Shown in pieces: positions 46,099 through 56,734 of a stretch of 64,000 nt of DNA. Within the stretch, counting starts at the first letter, position 1. Every line of letters begins with the position of its first letter. A model generated the notes under the pieces. The model saw nothing but the letters and a program-made list of their open reading frames with translations. It made no database searches and was not told where the DNA came from. Origin of the DNA: Poteriospumella lacustris (Eukaryota > Sar > Chrysophyceae > Chromulinales > Dinobryaceae). The stretch lies in the NCBI GenBank assembly GCA_008000375.1, contig SMOI01000039.1, forward strand, positions 62,001 through 126,000, given 5' to 3'. The translations under genes and the position numbers were made by a program.

Positions 46099-49000
46099 AT
46101 GTCAATGAAAAACAAGCTTGCGAAAGTGTTCGACTGGGGAAAGGCGAAGACCGCCAAGAAGACTGTATTCTTTTTCAACGAAGGATCTGAAGATGACAAT
46201 AGTAAGTAGCTGATCTGTGGAACATTTCACGTTGTACATCTAACGGTGCTCATTTCCGTGGTCAGACTTGTTCGGCAACAAAGGATCTAAGTTGTGCGGT
46301 ATGGTCCGCTTGGGGCTTCCAGTCCCTCCTGGGCTCATCGTATCAACACAAAGTTGCAACGACTACCTTCGGAAAGGTTCTCTTGAAACGGAGTTATACA
46401 TGGAACTTCGAAGTGGAGTAAAGGATCTGGAGAGACAGATGGGAAGAAACTACGACGCGAATGTGGATACCGTGAGCGCGTACCCACTCCTTCTTTCGGT
46501 GCGATCAGGGGCTCCTGTATCCATGCCAGGGATGATGGCAACCGTGCTCAATGTTGGAATGAATGACGCAAAAATGGAACAACTCGCAGCGGCTTCCAAC
46601 AACAGACGATTTGCGTTGGATTGCTACCGTCGGTTCCTGCAAATGTTTGGTGACGTTGTCCTCGGTATGGATAAAGATGTTTACGAAAACATTATCAAGG
46701 AAGTTAAAGATAAGAAGGGAATCGACAACGACGCACTTCTTCGAACTGATGACCTGCAATCGATTGTTTCACAGTTCAAAAGCCTGGTTACAATTCCTGA
46801 CGATCCATGGATCCAACTGGAAATGGCAATCGAAGCGATCTTCAAGTCGTGGAATTCCCCTCGAGCAAGAAAGTACCGCGACATTCACAACATCAACGAT
46901 GATATGGGGACGGCAGTTGTTCTGCAATCGATGGTGTACGGCAATATGAACAGCATTTCTGGATCGGGAGTTGTATTTACTCGAAATCCATCGACAGGAG
47001 ACAAAGAAATGTACGGCGAGTATTTGTGGCTTGCTGAAGGAGAAGATGTTGTTTCGGGAATGCGAACACCAGTGAAGTTGGACTTTCTTCAATTGAAACA
47101 ACCGACGGTGTACGATACGCTTGTTCACAGCCTCAATATCCTCGAAAGTCACTTCAAAGATACTCAGGTAAGGATATAATATTCCGGAAAACATACATAT
47201 GTATTTTACTTGAGCACATGTTCGACCTCTCAGGACGTGGAATTTACCGTCGAGAACGGAATTTTGTATATTCTGCAAACCCGAACCGCCAAGAGGAGTG
47301 CTCCGGCCGCAGTCAATATGGCAGTGTCTATGGTCCAGGAAAAGTTAATTACCGAGCGCGAGGCCATTCTTCGATTGGATCCGAAGCAGATGGACGCTTT
47401 ATTGCACCCCATGGTCGATCCCCTTTTCCGTAAGCTTCACTCAACGTGAGAACACGATTGCGCCGCCTGACTGTGTATGCTTCGTTTAGGTGACGAGCAA
47501 AGCACTGTTGTGAAGAGTGTCCTGCTCGGCAAAGGTCTTCCTGCCTCTGCAGGGGCAGTGAAAGGTCGCCTTGTGTTTGATTGTGTAGACGCAGAACGTT
47601 GTTTCAACAACAACGAGCCTTGCATATTGTGTCGCGATACGACCTCCGCAGACGATATTAGTGGCCTAAAATCTGCGTCTGGAGTGCTAACCATGCGAGG
47701 CGGGATGACATCTCACGCTGCAGTTGTCATGCGAGGGATGGGAAAGACCGCAGTGACAGCAGCGTCAAATCTCATCCTTGATCGGCAGAAAAAGGAACTT
47801 CGTACAGTCGATGGAAAACACGTGGTTCGAGAGGGGGATATAATCACTATTGATGGATCATCCGGCTTGGTATACACGGGTGATGTTCCCATGGTGTCTT
47901 CTACATCAAGCGAGGCCTTTCGAACTGTTCTACTTTGGGCAGATAAGTACAAAAGACTCCATGTTCTCGCAAATGCAGACACTCCAGACGATGCGGGAAG
48001 GGCTCTGGATTTGGGAGCAGAAGGGGTTGGCCTCTGTCGCACAGAGCACATGTTCTTCGAAGAAGAAAAGCTGCGCCTTCTACGCCGCCTAATCTTGACC
48101 GACGACAGCAGTGAAAGAAAGCAACTACTGAATCGAATGATTCCTTTGCAGCAACGAGACTTCGCGAGAATTTTCCGGATTATGAACAACAGACAAGTCA
48201 CTGTTCGATTGATTGATCCCCCAATGCATGAATTTCTTCCCGACCCCAGTCGATCTGACTTCGAACAAGCGTCATCAGAATTAGCGTCGTCACTGCACAT
48301 GGACCACGAAGACTGTAAACGCCGCATTTTTGAGCTGCAGGAATCCAATCCGATGCTTGGCTTCCGAGGCTGTCGGTTGGGCATAGTCTTCCCAGAAATT
48401 ATTGAGATGCAAGCAGCAGCAATTATCGGTAAGGTTTGCCCGTTGCGTTGACCCACCACTTCGTGGTCACTTCGAGAAGAAAGTTTCTCATTAACATTCC
48501 ATTCTGATACATACAGGTGCTGCCATCGAGGTGGAAAGAGAAGGGTCGCGTGTATGGCTGCAAATCATGATACCTCTGGTGTTTTCGGAACATGAGGTGG
48601 ACTATATAATTGCCATCATCAATCGTGTGAGACGCGAAATGTCTCGATTGGAGGGAATTCACGAGGGGTCCTTATCCATTCAAATAGGATCTATGATTGA
48701 AACACCCCGTGCTTGTTTGAGAGCCGATCGCATTGCCAATATCGATGAAGTTGAATTTATGTCGTTCGGAAGCAATGATTTGACTCAAATGATGCTCGGA
48801 CTATCCCGTGATGACACTCATCAGTTCATGGTAAGTCGTCGCATGATATCCATTTCACAAGTCGCATTGACCAGTATGAATCATTGCAGCCCTTCTATTT
48901 GAAGCACAGCATCATTGCTTTTGATCCATTCGACAGCATTGATACGCAAGGGGTAGGTGCGTTGATGGACTTAGCTGTTCGAAAGGCGCGCAAATCCAAT

Positions 49001-49331
49001 CCAAACATTAAGGTAAGCCACGATAGAAAAGTCGCTTCCGTTGCTGGATGTTTTTACCCGGGCGTAGCTTGGCATATGCGGCGAGCATGGATCTGATGCA
49101 GCTTCGATTCGCTTTTTCGACGGAATTGGACTCGATTACGTGTCTTGCAGCCCATTCCAGGTCCCCGGTGCGAAAATAGCGGCGGCGCAGTCGCATATTT
49201 GGGACACAACAAGTAAGTTTGACGACTTCCACATCGAAGGCGCAACTCACTTAAGCCTTTGATCTTCAGGTGGCGGGGCACAAAAGAAATCGTTGGCGCA
49301 AATCTCGAAAAGCATCTTTGGTATCCATTGA
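46099..49331 (+). CDS. PPDK: Pyruvate, phosphate dikinase
   Basis: Eight exons (46099..46201, 46266..47167, 47234..47429, 47490..48428, 48517..48830, 48890..49012, 49068..49212, 49270..49331) give 927 residues, a normal length. PPDK interconverts pyruvate, ATP and phosphate with phosphoenolpyruvate, AMP and pyrophosphate. All functional motifs are seen: ATP-grasp [10 protein letters not shown] and [14 protein letters not shown]; the swivelling phospho-His domain with [11 protein letters not shown]; the PEP/pyruvate barrel with [27 protein letters not shown] and [15 protein letters not shown] and the catalytic Cys in [10 protein letters not shown]. No targeting presequence is obvious, so it is probably cytosolic, used in glycolysis or gluconeogenesis. 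Two exon lengths (196 and 314) are shared exactly with the inactive paralogue. Confidence 0.95.
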
Positions 49332-49769
49332 GCCGTTCTCACAGAACAAGTGCGACTTCGTGTTTGTCTACATGGTACGCGTCCTTCATGAAAATTGTCC
49401 GGAAAGAGCGTAATGTATGTTGGAACTTCATGCTTCATCTTCAATGTACTGTAAATGCCACGAAAACTCCTTCATCTCAAACGTAATCTCTGTTTGGGGC
49501 AGCCTGTATGGTGTAGGTCCTGTAGGTTGAAATTTGTTTACCATCAATCAGTTATAGCGCAGTTCCAAGTTGACAGCAGTTACGGCGTCGTCATCATGCA
49601 AGCACCCACAATCTGCGCACCGACTCTGGCTTTTAGGTTCCAGCAGCGCGGCGGAAATTTATTTTCCGTCTCAAAAGAAACGTCGACCGAATGCTGAAAG
49701 GACCTGCGAAATTTACAATTATTCAAGGGTTCTCTTTATCTCGCAATAGAAGTACCAGTGAAAACGGAA
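49332..49769. other. Intergenic, nothing recognised
   Basis: 438 bases between PPDK and the oxygenase gene on the same strand. Short ORFs only; no domain seen. Confidence 0.4.
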
Positions 49770-50959
49770 ATGAACGCTATCGTAGTGGTTGTGCTGTTCG
49801 CTCTCCTTCTCTCCTTGGCGAGTTTCGAAGTTGAAGCTCGTCGAAAATCGGAGCAAGAACGTGTTGCTGATTGGTACGCTCGTAACAACACTTGGCCGCC
49901 AAGATGGCAAGACGAACGAGTGACTTGGCGAAGAGCAATGAAAAGACGCGAGGAAGAACTCCTCATGATTCCCGGAGCCAACGAAAGATGGGAAAACTTC
50001 ATGCAGTTTACTCAGTCTCGAATCGTACCGCGGTTCACGGAGCGAGGATTTCAAGTCATCAAAATCCCCCCAACCATCTTTGCGAAGTTGAAGGCCGCTC
50101 TCGATAAAGGACTTGAAAATTGGGATTCCATTAGCACGGAACCTCAAATCGACGCGGTCTATACCCCGAAACCGTCCAAGTTTATCTCTCTTGGTGCTAT
50201 GGCTCCTGAAGTCGGCGCGGAATTGAAGTCATTACACGAAGCTTGGTCTGGATTAGAGCTCCGTCACACCTCTGCGTATGGTCTTCGTCTGTATCAAGAA
50301 GGTGCTTCCCTGGTGATGCATTACGACAAGATCCACACTCACGTTATCTCATCGATCGTTCACGTTGGTCACGAGTACTTCGATGACAACGAACCTTGGC
50401 CGATTGAAATTGAAGATCACGATGGTGTTCGCCATGCCGTCAATTTGGAACCTGGTGAAATGTTATTCTACGAATCTGCTTCTTGTCTCCATGGTCGTCG
50501 TAAAATCTTCAAGGGCAAGTATTACGCATCCATCTTCGTTCACTATCAACCTGTGGACAAGAACATTTGGAGTTATACCATTGATGATGTGATCAACAAT
50601 GTTCCTCCGTTCTGGCGGGAAGGCATTGTTGAAGAGGAAGGCAACCGTTGGGCTGGACAGGTTAGTACCCCTCTACCCATCTCATCTCCATCCGTTGTGA
50701 CCACACACCCTTACTCAACACCAACTGTTCTGTGTTTATTATACAGGGTTTGACGATTGATAGCCAAGTGACGGATGGTGCACCCCCTCGTCGTATTCAC
50801 GGCGAGGTCGTGCCGAATATCAAGGAATGGTACGCGAAGAATAACAAGGCGCACTACCGTTTCATTCAAGAGCAACTGAAATCTCATGACGCGTACATTG
50901 CCGAGGCGATTTTCGCTGACACTGGTGCACAGCCTATCCCAACCAGTGAAGAGTTGTAA
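49770..50959 (+). CDS. Secretory-pathway 2-oxoglutarate/Fe(II) oxygenase, prolyl-4-hydroxylase-like
   Basis: Exons 49770..50660 and 50747..50959 (86-base intron, phase 0) give 367 residues. The first ATG begins a clear signal peptide (NAIVVVVLFALLLSLASFE). The double-stranded beta-helix core shows the iron triad His-x-Asp (MHYDK, His184 and Asp186) and a distal His (CLHGRR, His241), followed by a Lys/Arg region (KGKYYAS) that could bind 2-oxoglutarate. This is the arrangement of the prolyl 4-hydroxylase alpha-type family, which hydroxylates Pro in secreted proteins in the ER. The C-terminal exon is charged and has no clear ER-retention signal. Substrate is unknown. Its neighbour on the other strand is a second secretory-pathway enzyme. 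Confidence 0.85.
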
Positions 50960-51413
50960 GTCCCCAGCATCGTTCAGCAGACGAGCCCAAGATATCGGTG
51001 GTGGGTGATTTTACACCGCTGAAAGAGTCGGAACGTTGAGTGGCCAAAAAAAAACCATTGAGTGGAGGGTTCACAGTACATGACCGTAGGTGTAGCAGCA
51101 ATCATCCATTGCTGCGAAGTATGTAGATTGACCGTGTTTTGAGAGTAAACGCCCCTCCCCACCCTGTGGCTACTATTTACATTACATGAATGTATGTCCT
51201 CGGGCACACTGACGAACGGCAATACACAGAAAGAAAGAAGCACAATGTAAGCGGAACAAAGCAACAACAACAACGGTCTCTTTTGCTACAATGCGGCTTC
51301 AGAATCAACCTCATTAACCCCCCCCCCAACCCCACCATAACTGGAGTTAGTGCAGAGAAATACAGTACGTTTTGCTCATAAACAAAGAAAGAAAAAACAA
51401 AACGCCTCGATCA
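50960..51413. other. Convergent intergenic region
   Basis: 454 bases between two stops. It holds an A-run near 51047 and a C-run near 51319; both 3' UTRs are expected here. No gene seen. Confidence 0.5.
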
Positions 51414-52886
51414 TCATCCTTTGGCCACTTCTTGCGGTTGACACGCCGGTGGAATTCGTTCCGGTGTATCCAAGGCACAGGCACAGGGTCGGGCGACAAA
51501 TTTCGATGTGAGTTTCGAATGCACATGCAAATTGAAGATTGGAAACTGTTTCCGGGTATCCGCGACATTGTTGCAGGAGATAATGGGTACCGTGTAACAT
51601 TGTTCCACCGTGGAAAAGCCATAGTACTGTTGCTTGGTCTTGCTCATCGCCCGTTGTTGTTGCACGGTGGTCAGGTTGCGACACGCGGGATGATGTTGAA
51701 CTTCGTATAAGATCGTATCACACACCATTTTCGGCAAACAATCGGCTTGAATAATCGCTTGCCCTTGTACATGGGATGGATCAATGAACCGTAAATCAGT
51801 ACCCCGTTTCTTATGGGTTCCACCGAGATATTGGCCCCATGATCCACCATCCCACACCCAATCCGATGTCCAAGTGCCCACTTGACTACCACCACGGGCA
51901 TAGACTTTCACATCGGAAAAGGGTCGACGACGTGGGGTATCTTCATGATATGGAATCATGGGCAGATTGATCATTTTCGTGGGGAATAGATGTTCGTAGT
52001 GGGCTAACATGGTCATTTCATTGATCGAAAAGGGTCGCAAGCCGTTGCCATTTTCATCGGGAAACAAGCCATCCCGACGACAACAGCTGTATCGTCGTAA
52101 CCACGCTGCATATTGCATGCAGATATTGTCTGGGTATATCAACGCGGGTAAGATGGTGGTCGCATTCAAACTGGTGAACGGGAGGAACTGTCGGAACACA
52201 AACTTCGGTTGGGTCACATTCACCCGTCGTAAGTCATCCACAAACTTCCCCACCAATAAATCCATCAAATAATCCGTAAATTCACGAAAGGAGGATAACT
52301 TGGAGATCCATAAGACACTGGCGGTCACGGAGCCCTTGTTGGCGGCTTGTGGAACGACGGCCAACGGATAATGCGACTTCAAGATGGGTACTGCTTGATG
52401 TACTTGACCGTACAACAAGTTGTCTCCTTCGACATGAAAGGCTTCATCGAGACCTAAATGATGCATCATATCTTCAATGTTGAAGAATCGTAACGCACTG
52501 GAAATCCAGAGTTCATTCTCGTGATCACTCGCGAAGAAATGCTTCGAGTGACTGGCATACCACTTCGTACGGGGCGACACAACGTCCGTGATGTCGATTA
52601 ACTCCAAATCTTTTATTCCAGCGACCCCATCACGCATACCCGGACATTTATTGAAGTTTGCACCAAGAATGACTCGGGCATGCTTTTGAAACGTCAGTGA
52701 ATGTTGCATGGATTCACGCATGTAGTCCGGTACACCATATTGGCAAAACTTTGGGTCCACTGTGTACACGTAAATCAAAGGTACTTTGCTTTGAGCTTCA
52801 TTTTGTGCGGTGGTCTTTGCGATGTCTGCTCGGCACAGAGCTAGAACAAGGGCCAAGACGACCTGAATCAAGCCCGTCATGAACAT
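51414..52886 (-). CDS. Secreted/Golgi-type protein, probable glycosyltransferase
   Basis: A single exon of 490 residues with an N-terminal hydrophobic signal or anchor (MTGLIQVVLALVLALCRA). After PLIYVYTVDP come a beta-alpha pattern and an acidic motif HVEGDNLLYG near residue 165, which looks like the metal-binding acidic motif at the end of a nucleotide-sugar-binding strand in GT-A-fold glycosyltransferases. The C-terminal part is Cys-rich and contains Trp/Gly-rich GGSWGQYLGG. I do not recognise the exact family. I chose the ATG at 52886; the frame is open a few codons further without ATG. Signal and Cys suggest the ER or Golgi lumen. It converges with the prolyl-hydroxylase-like gene. Confidence 0.55.
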   Translation of the reverse strand: MFMTGLIQVVLALVLALCRADIAKTTAQNEAQSKVPLIYVYTVDPKFCQYGVPDYMRESMQHSLTFQKHARVILGANFNKCPGMRDGVAGIKDLELIDITDVVSPRTKWYASHSKHFFASDHENELWISSALRFFNIEDMMHHLGLDEAFHVEGDNLLYGQVHQAVPILKSHYPLAVVPQAANKGSVTASVLWISKLSSFREFTDYLMDLLVGKFVDDLRRVNVTQPKFVFRQFLPFTSLNATTILPALIYPDNICMQYAAWLRRYSCCRRDGLFPDENGNGLRPFSINEMTMLAHYEHLFPTKMINLPMIPYHEDTPRRRPFSDVKVYARGGSQVGTWTSDWVWDGGSWGQYLGGTHKKRGTDLRFIDPSHVQGQAIIQADCLPKMVCDTILYEVQHHPACRNLTTVQQQRAMSKTKQQYYGFSTVEQCYTVPIISCNNVADTRKQFPIFNLHVHSKLTSKFVARPCACALDTPERIPPACQPQEVAKG

Positions 52887-53310
52887 CCGCACGCTCTTCT
52901 CAATCAAGATTGTTCTCTATCGCCGATGGTCACTCTTGAGTGTTTCTTCTACCCTTTTGTTGGTACTTTACCGTGGATTTCTGCCCTGGAAGTCCCATTG
53001 AACGCTTGTGTTTGACCTAACTAGTAACGCTATGGACGAGATCGTTGTCATCATCATCAATACACTCACCACGAAATGGAAAACTCTTAAAACTGAAACG
53101 CTCTGTGTATCTTATTCTCTGCGTAGTATGTTGTTATTTTACAACAACCCACCACGTCAAACGTACAGCTCCGTTTGCGAGCGCGTCGTGAAATCTCTTC
53201 GTCGCCACCATTTTGTCGTCGCCGGGCGAATTTCAATTCATCTTCTTCTGCGTTTTGGTCCTGGATACCAACGAGAATCAGATCTTGATTCACATCGTCA
53301 GTTGTCAGTC
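52887..53310. other. Divergent intergenic region
   Basis: 424 bases between the glycosyltransferase-like gene (minus) and the next gene (plus), so it holds two promoters. The plus frame is open from 53032 (an in-frame ATG), so part of it could be coding if that upstream start is used. Confidence 0.45.
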
Positions 53311-54195
53311 ATGTTAGCCACCGTGAAAGTATCCACTGTGCCAGTGGGATTCAACCTCTTGGAGAACAAAGATGTGCTCATTTTGGCGACATCGGCGGCA
53401 GCTGTCAGCAATGAGACTGTGGCCTTGACTCCACATCGATACCTTGATGATTTTAAGCCGTTTTCCACAGTGTTTGGTTACAAAAACATGTCTTTGCAGT
53501 TGACGAAAGCCGTTATTCTTCCCTTGAACATTCTTCTCAACGAATTCAACTTGTACATGGATCAATACAAGGATACCGATCCCGACGATATTCCTCCGTA
53601 CGACTGGAACACTGCGTTTACCAAGTTTTATCGCTCCGCTGTGTACGATGGTACACGCTTTTTGATGACCTCGTTCATTCGCAAGGCGCTGGAAGAGTAC
53701 TCTCTCCACAACTTCTCCGTGAAAGTGACCGATCAATTCACCAAGGATATTGCCAAATCGCTCGTCCGTAAAGATGCTCGCTTTGGTGTCGAACAGCGTA
53801 TGGAAGTCTCTCGACGAATGTTCTGGACCACGGGACGTGCCACGTCCTTGACGTACTTGTCGTTCTTTATCTATGACAGTGCCTTTGTGACGATCCAACA
53901 CATCGCGAAGGCGTATGACGCGCTTGTCCACGATGGTAAATCGGTGGGCGAAGCCCTGGTTGCTTTGGATCTGCCTTCGTTGTTGTGGAAAATCACCAAG
54001 AAATTGATTTTCCAAACGACGTCGTTGACGTCCCAATCGTTGGGTTATGCCGTGGGGTCTTACTTCAATCTGAAGTATGGTGGTCTGGTCGGTGGAACCA
54101 TCTTTGAGCTTCTCGCGAGCTTGATGTTGAGTCAATTTATCTCAACCAATGATGATCCAGTGAAGCCTACCAAGGCTGTTTCCAAGGCTCGTTAA
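53311..54195 (+). CDS. Protein of unknown function
   Basis: 294 residues from the ATG at 53311; an in-frame ATG at 53032 would add 93 residues of less protein-like sequence, so I prefer the downstream start. The protein is rich in Phe, Leu and Thr with several amphipathic stretches. Near its C-terminus, GYAVGSYFNLKYGGLVGG followed by a hydrophobic segment (TIFELLASLMLS) could be a membrane or membrane-lying helix pair. It ends in a Lys-rich tail (KPTKAVSKAR). No catalytic motif or known domain is visible. Strong codon bias and absence of stops make it a real gene. Confidence 0.75.
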   Translation: MLATVKVSTVPVGFNLLENKDVLILATSAAAVSNETVALTPHRYLDDFKPFSTVFGYKNMSLQLTKAVILPLNILLNEFNLYMDQYKDTDPDDIPPYDWNTAFTKFYRSAVYDGTRFLMTSFIRKALEEYSLHNFSVKVTDQFTKDIAKSLVRKDARFGVEQRMEVSRRMFWTTGRATSLTYLSFFIYDSAFVTIQHIAKAYDALVHDGKSVGEALVALDLPSLLWKITKKLIFQTTSLTSQSLGYAVGSYFNLKYGGLVGGTIFELLASLMLSQFISTNDDPVKPTKAVSKAR

Positions 54196-54581
54196 CTTCG
54201 CTGCCCCTCCCCTCCCCACCCCTCTGCGAAGCACGGTTGGGGTGCTCCACCCCCACTATCCCCATGCAGTCCTCGCTGTAGTTGTGGTTCTTTTTGTTCT
54301 TTTCATGTGTCTCTGTCGACAGAGGGAGGGGGGTTATGATCAATTGTATGTACTGTTCCTTCGTGTAAAAATCTAACCGATGTTTCACGCGTTCACTCAT
54401 TGTGCAAGACGCTCCGGATGCGTAATGCTGGGGTCCTACGTTGACCCAAACCGACCACTGCTGTTTGCCACAGTGGACGACAACCGAGAACAAACCATCG
54501 GTGGAATAGAAAGATATAGTTGAATTGGTAATGATGGGTTACGTCTTCGTGTATAAATGCAAGTGGACAAGGACCTCGCGT
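54196..54581. other. Convergent intergenic region
   Basis: 386 bases between two stops. It starts with a C-rich tract (CCCCTCCCCTCCCC) and includes a G-run near 54325. No gene seen. Confidence 0.5.
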
Positions 54582-56249
54582 CTACGTGGAGGATGCGGGG
54601 GATGCAGGGGACGGGCCACTCTGCTGCAGTTCGTCCAACTCACGTTTGATTCTCTTACGCTCACTATTGCTGGGAGACGCCAACAATACTGCCTTGGCCT
54701 TGGAACGACGCCATGTACCCGTCACGGGAATGGGCTTCTCATCGTCACCGTCCTCCGCTTCTTCACTCAATCGTCGAGCTTCCTCGATCCGTTGCGCGGC
54801 ACGTACCTCTTGTTGTCGTTTCGCTTGTTCCTCGGTCAATTCACCAAACAACAATACCGTTAACTCCACAAATTGCTCGGGGGTCAACTGTTCTGGACGC
54901 AATTCATCCCATGGACTGGGCAAATCGGGCCGGAGCAAGCCCTGATCCCCATAATGACGATCATCGTCCGTCACTTGGTTCATATCATTCGCAATTTTCT
55001 TGGCCCATTCGGCTTGCAACATCGCTCGCAAGGATTGACGCATCATCTTACGTCGTTGACGGAAAGTTGTACTGACTACCAAGCGTAACCGCTCCATATT
55101 GATGCGACGGTTGACAATCAATGGCGAAGGTTTCGTGAAATCGACTGAAATGAGGGCGGAATCTACCTTCGGCACCGGGTAGAAGACGGTTGGGGGAATC
55201 TTGAACAACAGTTTCGTCTTACCGTACAATTGGAAGACGACACTGGGAATACCATAGTCCTTGTTCGCCGAGTTGGCTGTAATACGTTCAGCCACTTCGT
55301 ATTGCATCGTCACGACGGCACCGGCAATCACATCAGACGCATCGGCCAAACTGAACAGCACCTGCGACACAATGTGATACGGTAAATTGGCGACAATCAT
55401 GATTTTCCCACCCACTTTTTGGGCATGCGCGCGCCAATCAAAGGTCAATACGTCTTGATGGATAACGTTCAGCTGTGGTAACTTTTCCCCCAGTACTTTG
55501 ACCGCACGTTGATCAATTTCAATGGCGGTCATTTGAGAGTATTTGGGATGTAATACTCGTGACAATGCACCCAACCCAGGTCCAATTTCAACCACACGTC
55601 GACCATGAATGTCTGGATCTTCGTCCGGGTACTCTTCGAAATGAGCTTGTCGATGAACTTCGAATGCATTGATGATTTTCTCGACGGTGTTTTGATCGGA
55701 CAAATAGTTCTGACCCAAGGATTGCTTGGGTTTAAACTCACCCGGTGGAAGAGAGAAGGGGCGATTGGGTTCAAGTTTGGGGACAAAGGGTCGTTTGACA
55801 GGTGCGGGAGACGTTCGTTGGTTGGCAAGTGGTTTATGATTCGGTTGCTTTTTAGGCTTGATGTCCTTGGGGACGCTTGGCGTTGCTACTGTTTGACGTT
55901 TAGATACAGGCTTTGGTGTCTTCACAGGATCTAGACCAAGAGATTTTCGAAGGGCCATCTGTTGCGTTGCCCACTTGGGGTTCATCGCACGACTTGTCGA
56001 GTCCGAAAACTCGAACGGAAGTGATTCATCATTTCCAAGCCAAATTGACGTTGAATACCGAAGAGAACGGACGGGGTTCGTTGTTCCTACGAATATAGAC
56101 TTCCATGATTGCCTCGACAATGGGCGAAAACTGACGTTCAAAATGCTTCGCATAGCACTGGACAGCGACCAACAAAATTGACAGAGAATGAATAGCACGG
56201 CAAAACAACTGTAGCTTCTCAAACGTTGCCACTTTCTGCCAACTTTCAT
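54582..56249 (-). CDS. Organellar rRNA adenine dimethyltransferase (KsgA/Dim1 family)
   Basis: 555 residues from the ATG at 56249. The family core spans about residues 175-450: SLGQNYLSD, SAM-binding motif VEIGPGLGALS, acidic IEIDQRA, catalytic NLPYHI, and VFYPVPKVDSALI. These enzymes make two dimethyl-adenosines at the 3' end of small-subunit rRNA. The long N-terminus is not in bacterial KsgA. It begins with a basic start and a hydrophobic signal-like segment (CFAVLFILCQFCWSLSSA); from an internal ATG at 56153 it would instead begin with an Arg-rich, acid-free presequence. So the protein goes either to a secondary plastid (signal plus transit peptide) or to mitochondria, perhaps by start choice. 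The C-terminal about 100 residues are a charged extension ending in Pro/Ser/Ala. Confidence 0.9.
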   Translation of the reverse strand: MKVGRKWQRLRSYSCFAVLFILCQFCWSLSSAMRSILNVSFRPLSRQSWKSIFVGTTNPVRSLRYSTSIWLGNDESLPFEFSDSTSRAMNPKWATQQMALRKSLGLDPVKTPKPVSKRQTVATPSVPKDIKPKKQPNHKPLANQRTSPAPVKRPFVPKLEPNRPFSLPPGEFKPKQSLGQNYLSDQNTVEKIINAFEVHRQAHFEEYPDEDPDIHGRRVVEIGPGLGALSRVLHPKYSQMTAIEIDQRAVKVLGEKLPQLNVIHQDVLTFDWRAHAQKVGGKIMIVANLPYHIVSQVLFSLADASDVIAGAVVTMQYEVAERITANSANKDYGIPSVVFQLYGKTKLLFKIPPTVFYPVPKVDSALISVDFTKPSPLIVNRRINMERLRLVVSTTFRQRRKMMRQSLRAMLQAEWAKKIANDMNQVTDDDRHYGDQGLLRPDLPSPWDELRPEQLTPEQFVELTVLLFGELTEEQAKRQQEVRAAQRIEEARRLSEEAEDGDDEKPIPVTGTWRRSKAKAVLLASPSNSERKRIKRELDELQQSGPSPASPASST

Positions 56250-56734
56250 GAAACAAGATAAAGGATGCACAATATTGTTCCCCCTATGTTGTGATATACC
56301 CCAATGTACACGCAAAGAGACATGGACGAGTCAAGCAAGCCGATTGGTTAGCGAAAGCCGAAAGCCACGGTGAATGTGCAATAAGTGAATCAAATGCAGT
56401 GTATATGAGTTTAGTAAGCTTCAAATAAAGTACATTGGATACCATTTTTCTTTCGTACCTATAATATGAAATGAGGCCAATATATTTGGTAGACTAATTG
56501 TATTTCGTGTACAAGAAGTATCGCCTGGAAGGTACAACCGTTTATAGACGATCTGGCTACTTTGTGATGATTTATCTCGTACAACGTACAACAGCAACTC
56601 TCTCTACTTTTTTTTGGCCGTTCGCCGTCTCGTGACTTGAACAAGTGGCATATTGATGGAGTGTTGCCGTAGAAGTCTCACATAAAATACAGAGTTTCGA
56701 GCAACGGGCATGGAAATGTGGTTCAGATGAAACC
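56250..56734. other. Divergent intergenic region
   Basis: 485 bases between the dimethyltransferase gene (minus) and the giant repeat gene (plus), which must hold both promoters. An opposite-strand frame of up to 154 codons (56572..57036) overlaps the giant gene's start and shows no domain. Confidence 0.45.
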
